Below, piece after piece: positions 13,027 through 14,017 of a stretch of 14,017 bases of DNA; the first letter of the stretch is position 1, and every line of letters begins with the position of its first letter. The DNA comes from Microbacteriaceae bacterium (GTDB taxonomy: Bacteria > Actinomycetota > Actinomycetes > Actinomycetales > Microbacteriaceae). The translations under genes were made by a program, and so were the position numbers. A model generated the notes under the pieces. It saw only the letters and a program-made list of their open reading frames with translations, was not told the DNA's origin and made no database searches. The stretch lies in the NCBI GenBank assembly GCA_947447385.1, contig CANFKN010000015.1:1-14017 (forward strand), in the 5' to 3' direction.

Positions 13027-14017
13027 TTGTTCAAACTAGCTAAGCTAAGCCTCGCAAACCGCTCGGTGGTGTCACTTATCACCATCGTCGTAGCGCTCTT
13101 TGGTTTCTTGTCAATGGGTTCGCTCAAGCAAGAGCTGATTCCGTCATTCGACAGCCCTCAGGCCGCTATCGTGACTGCCCTACCGGGAGCATCACCAGAG
13201 ATTATTGACCAGCAGATTAGCCAACCAATTGAGACCGCGGTTAGGCAGCTAAGTGGCCTAACCGAGAGCAGTTCGACCTCGCAGGCCAACATCTCAATCG
13301 TGCGAGTCACCTTTGACTACGGAATCACTAATGCCAAGTTGCAAGAGAATCTCACGAACGCAGTTTCAGCCATCAAGGCAACATTGCCGACCGGTGCCGA
13401 ACCAAAGGTAACCATCGGTTCATTCGACAGCGTGCCAATCATTTCACTTGGTGTGTCTTCGCTTTCTGGCTCTAACGAAGAACTTGGCAAAACCATTACG
13501 GCTCGTGCGAACGAAGTTTTTGGCAATGTTTCTGACCTCCGAGCCATTGCCGTTGACGGCATCTCGACCAAGCGCCTGAACCTAAAGCTAGACACTGCCA
13601 AAATGGCCGCAGCTGGTCTTTCATCGCAATCAATCACCACTGCTCTAACCAGCAACGGTTTGATTCTGCCTGGAGGCACTGTGACCGACTCGAAGGGCAC
13701 GCTCAGCGTTCAAATCGGTTCAGCGGTTAACTCAGTAGCGGCAGTCAAAGCCTTGCCACTAATCAGCTCAACTTCTGGGGCAAGTGCCTCTGCGCCGTCA
13801 GCCTCGAAGACATCGGCAGCGATTCCGTCTGCAGGCAAGTCAGGCCTATCAGGTTTCGGCACAACCCAAGCCCCCGTTGCTAAACCAGCACCAGCTCCTA
13901 AGCCACTAACTATCGGCGACATCGCAAAGGTGAAGCTTGAAAACGCACCTATTACGACTATTGCCCGTGTAAACGGCAAAGAAGCTCTTTCAGTTTCATT
14001 CTCGAAGTCGCAAAATG
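13027..14017 (+). CDS. RND-family transporter (AcrB/HAE1-type), 3'-truncated by window
   Basis: The first 330 residues of a protein expected to be about 1000 long; the frame is open to the end of the window. The first membrane helix is at about 14-32. It is followed by the RND porter domain: QELIPSFDSPQAAIVTALPG (35-54), the SPEIIDQQISQPIE segment, and LQENLTNAVSAIKATLPTGA (105-124). The region 185-245 matches the docking-domain entry (LDTAKMAAAGLSSQSI). At about 247-293 there is a Ser/Ala/Pro/Lys-rich low-complexity stretch not expected in AcrB, after which the normal sequence resumes (TIGDIAKVKLENAP, then ARVNGKEALSVSF). The role is probably proton-driven export of lipids, drugs or other hydrophobic compounds; monoderm actinobacteria lack the usual outer-membrane partner. 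TTG start chosen on AAGGAG. The MFS gene ends 79 bp upstream. Confidence 0.88.
   Translation, partial: MFKLAKLSLANRSVVSLITIVVALFGFLSMGSLKQELIPSFDSPQAAIVTALPGASPEIIDQQISQPIETAVRQLSGLTESSSTSQANISIVRVTFDYGITNAKLQENLTNAVSAIKATLPTGAEPKVTIGSFDSVPIISLGVSSLSGSNEELGKTITARANEVFGNVSDLRAIAVDGISTKRLNLKLDTAKMAAAGLSSQSITTALTSNGLILPGGTVTDSKGTLSVQIGSAVNSVAAVKALPLISSTSGASASAPSASKTSAAIPSAGKSGLSGFGTTQAPVAKPAPAPKPLTIGDIAKVKLENAPITTIARVNGKEALSVSFSKSQN

Noticed and set aside
13317..13979. Minus-strand frames (127 and 89 codons) within the RND gene
   Set aside because: The plus-strand frame from TTG 13027 is open to the window end, has a strong ribosome site and clear RND sequence, so these are shadows.

Overview
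The window looks like a chromosomal segment of a free-living actinobacterium with a small, moderate-GC genome, most plausibly a freshwater Microbacteriaceae of the Luna type (Rhodoluna/Aquiluna relatives). This is inference from several traits. GC content is near one half by eye, unusually low for Actinobacteria. Genes are tightly packed. Several genes have leaderless promoters with a TAnnnT box followed by exactly 6 nt and then ATG. There is a Gram-positive lipoprotein, and the protein families have actinobacterial flavour. I see no rRNA, tRNA, CRISPR, phage or insertion sequence, and no gene-free stretch over 300 bp.

Layout, left to right. (1) Positions 1-1628 hold two overlapping inner-membrane permeases of a spermidine/putrescine-type ABC importer (potB-like, cut by the window edge, then potC). 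(2) Positions 1629-1716 contain a five-copy 15-bp tandem repeat between convergent genes. (3) A short zinc-ribbon YjdM/PhnA-family protein lies on the minus strand. (4) Positions 2261-9112 hold a complete oligopeptide/dipeptide (family 5) ABC importer: secreted substrate-binding protein, strong terminator, DppB-like permease with a large extra membrane block, DppC-like permease, a small antisense PH-domain membrane protein, and a fused double ATPase (DppD-DppF). (5) Positions 9152-10513 hold a PLP-dependent group II amino-acid decarboxylase-like enzyme. (6) Positions 10561-11667 hold a DUF3048/YerB-type lipoprotein. (7) Positions 11685-12947 hold a YbjJ-like MFS transporter. (8) From 13027 to the window end is the first third of an RND-family (AcrB/HAE1-type) transporter.

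The genes suggest a peptide- and polyamine-scavenging heterotroph. The peptide importer is the dominant module. Its binding-protein gene has its own leader and a strong terminator, which should make the binding protein more abundant than the membrane and ATPase parts. The permease genes downstream have a separate candidate promoter, a 16-bp palindrome and a 12-codon mini-ORF ahead of the TTG start. The decarboxylase, lipoprotein, MFS and YjdM genes each carry what looks like a leaderless promoter, so they are probably separate transcription units.

I found no clearly new multi-gene system. The most unusual points are the roughly 195-residue, probably six-helix insertion in the DppB-like permease, the antisense PH gene lodged inside the dpp operon, the uniform leaderless promoter geometry, the cysteine-free (non-lipoprotein) binding protein, the 15-bp minisatellite, the palindrome plus mini-ORF leader, and a low-complexity linker inside the RND protein.
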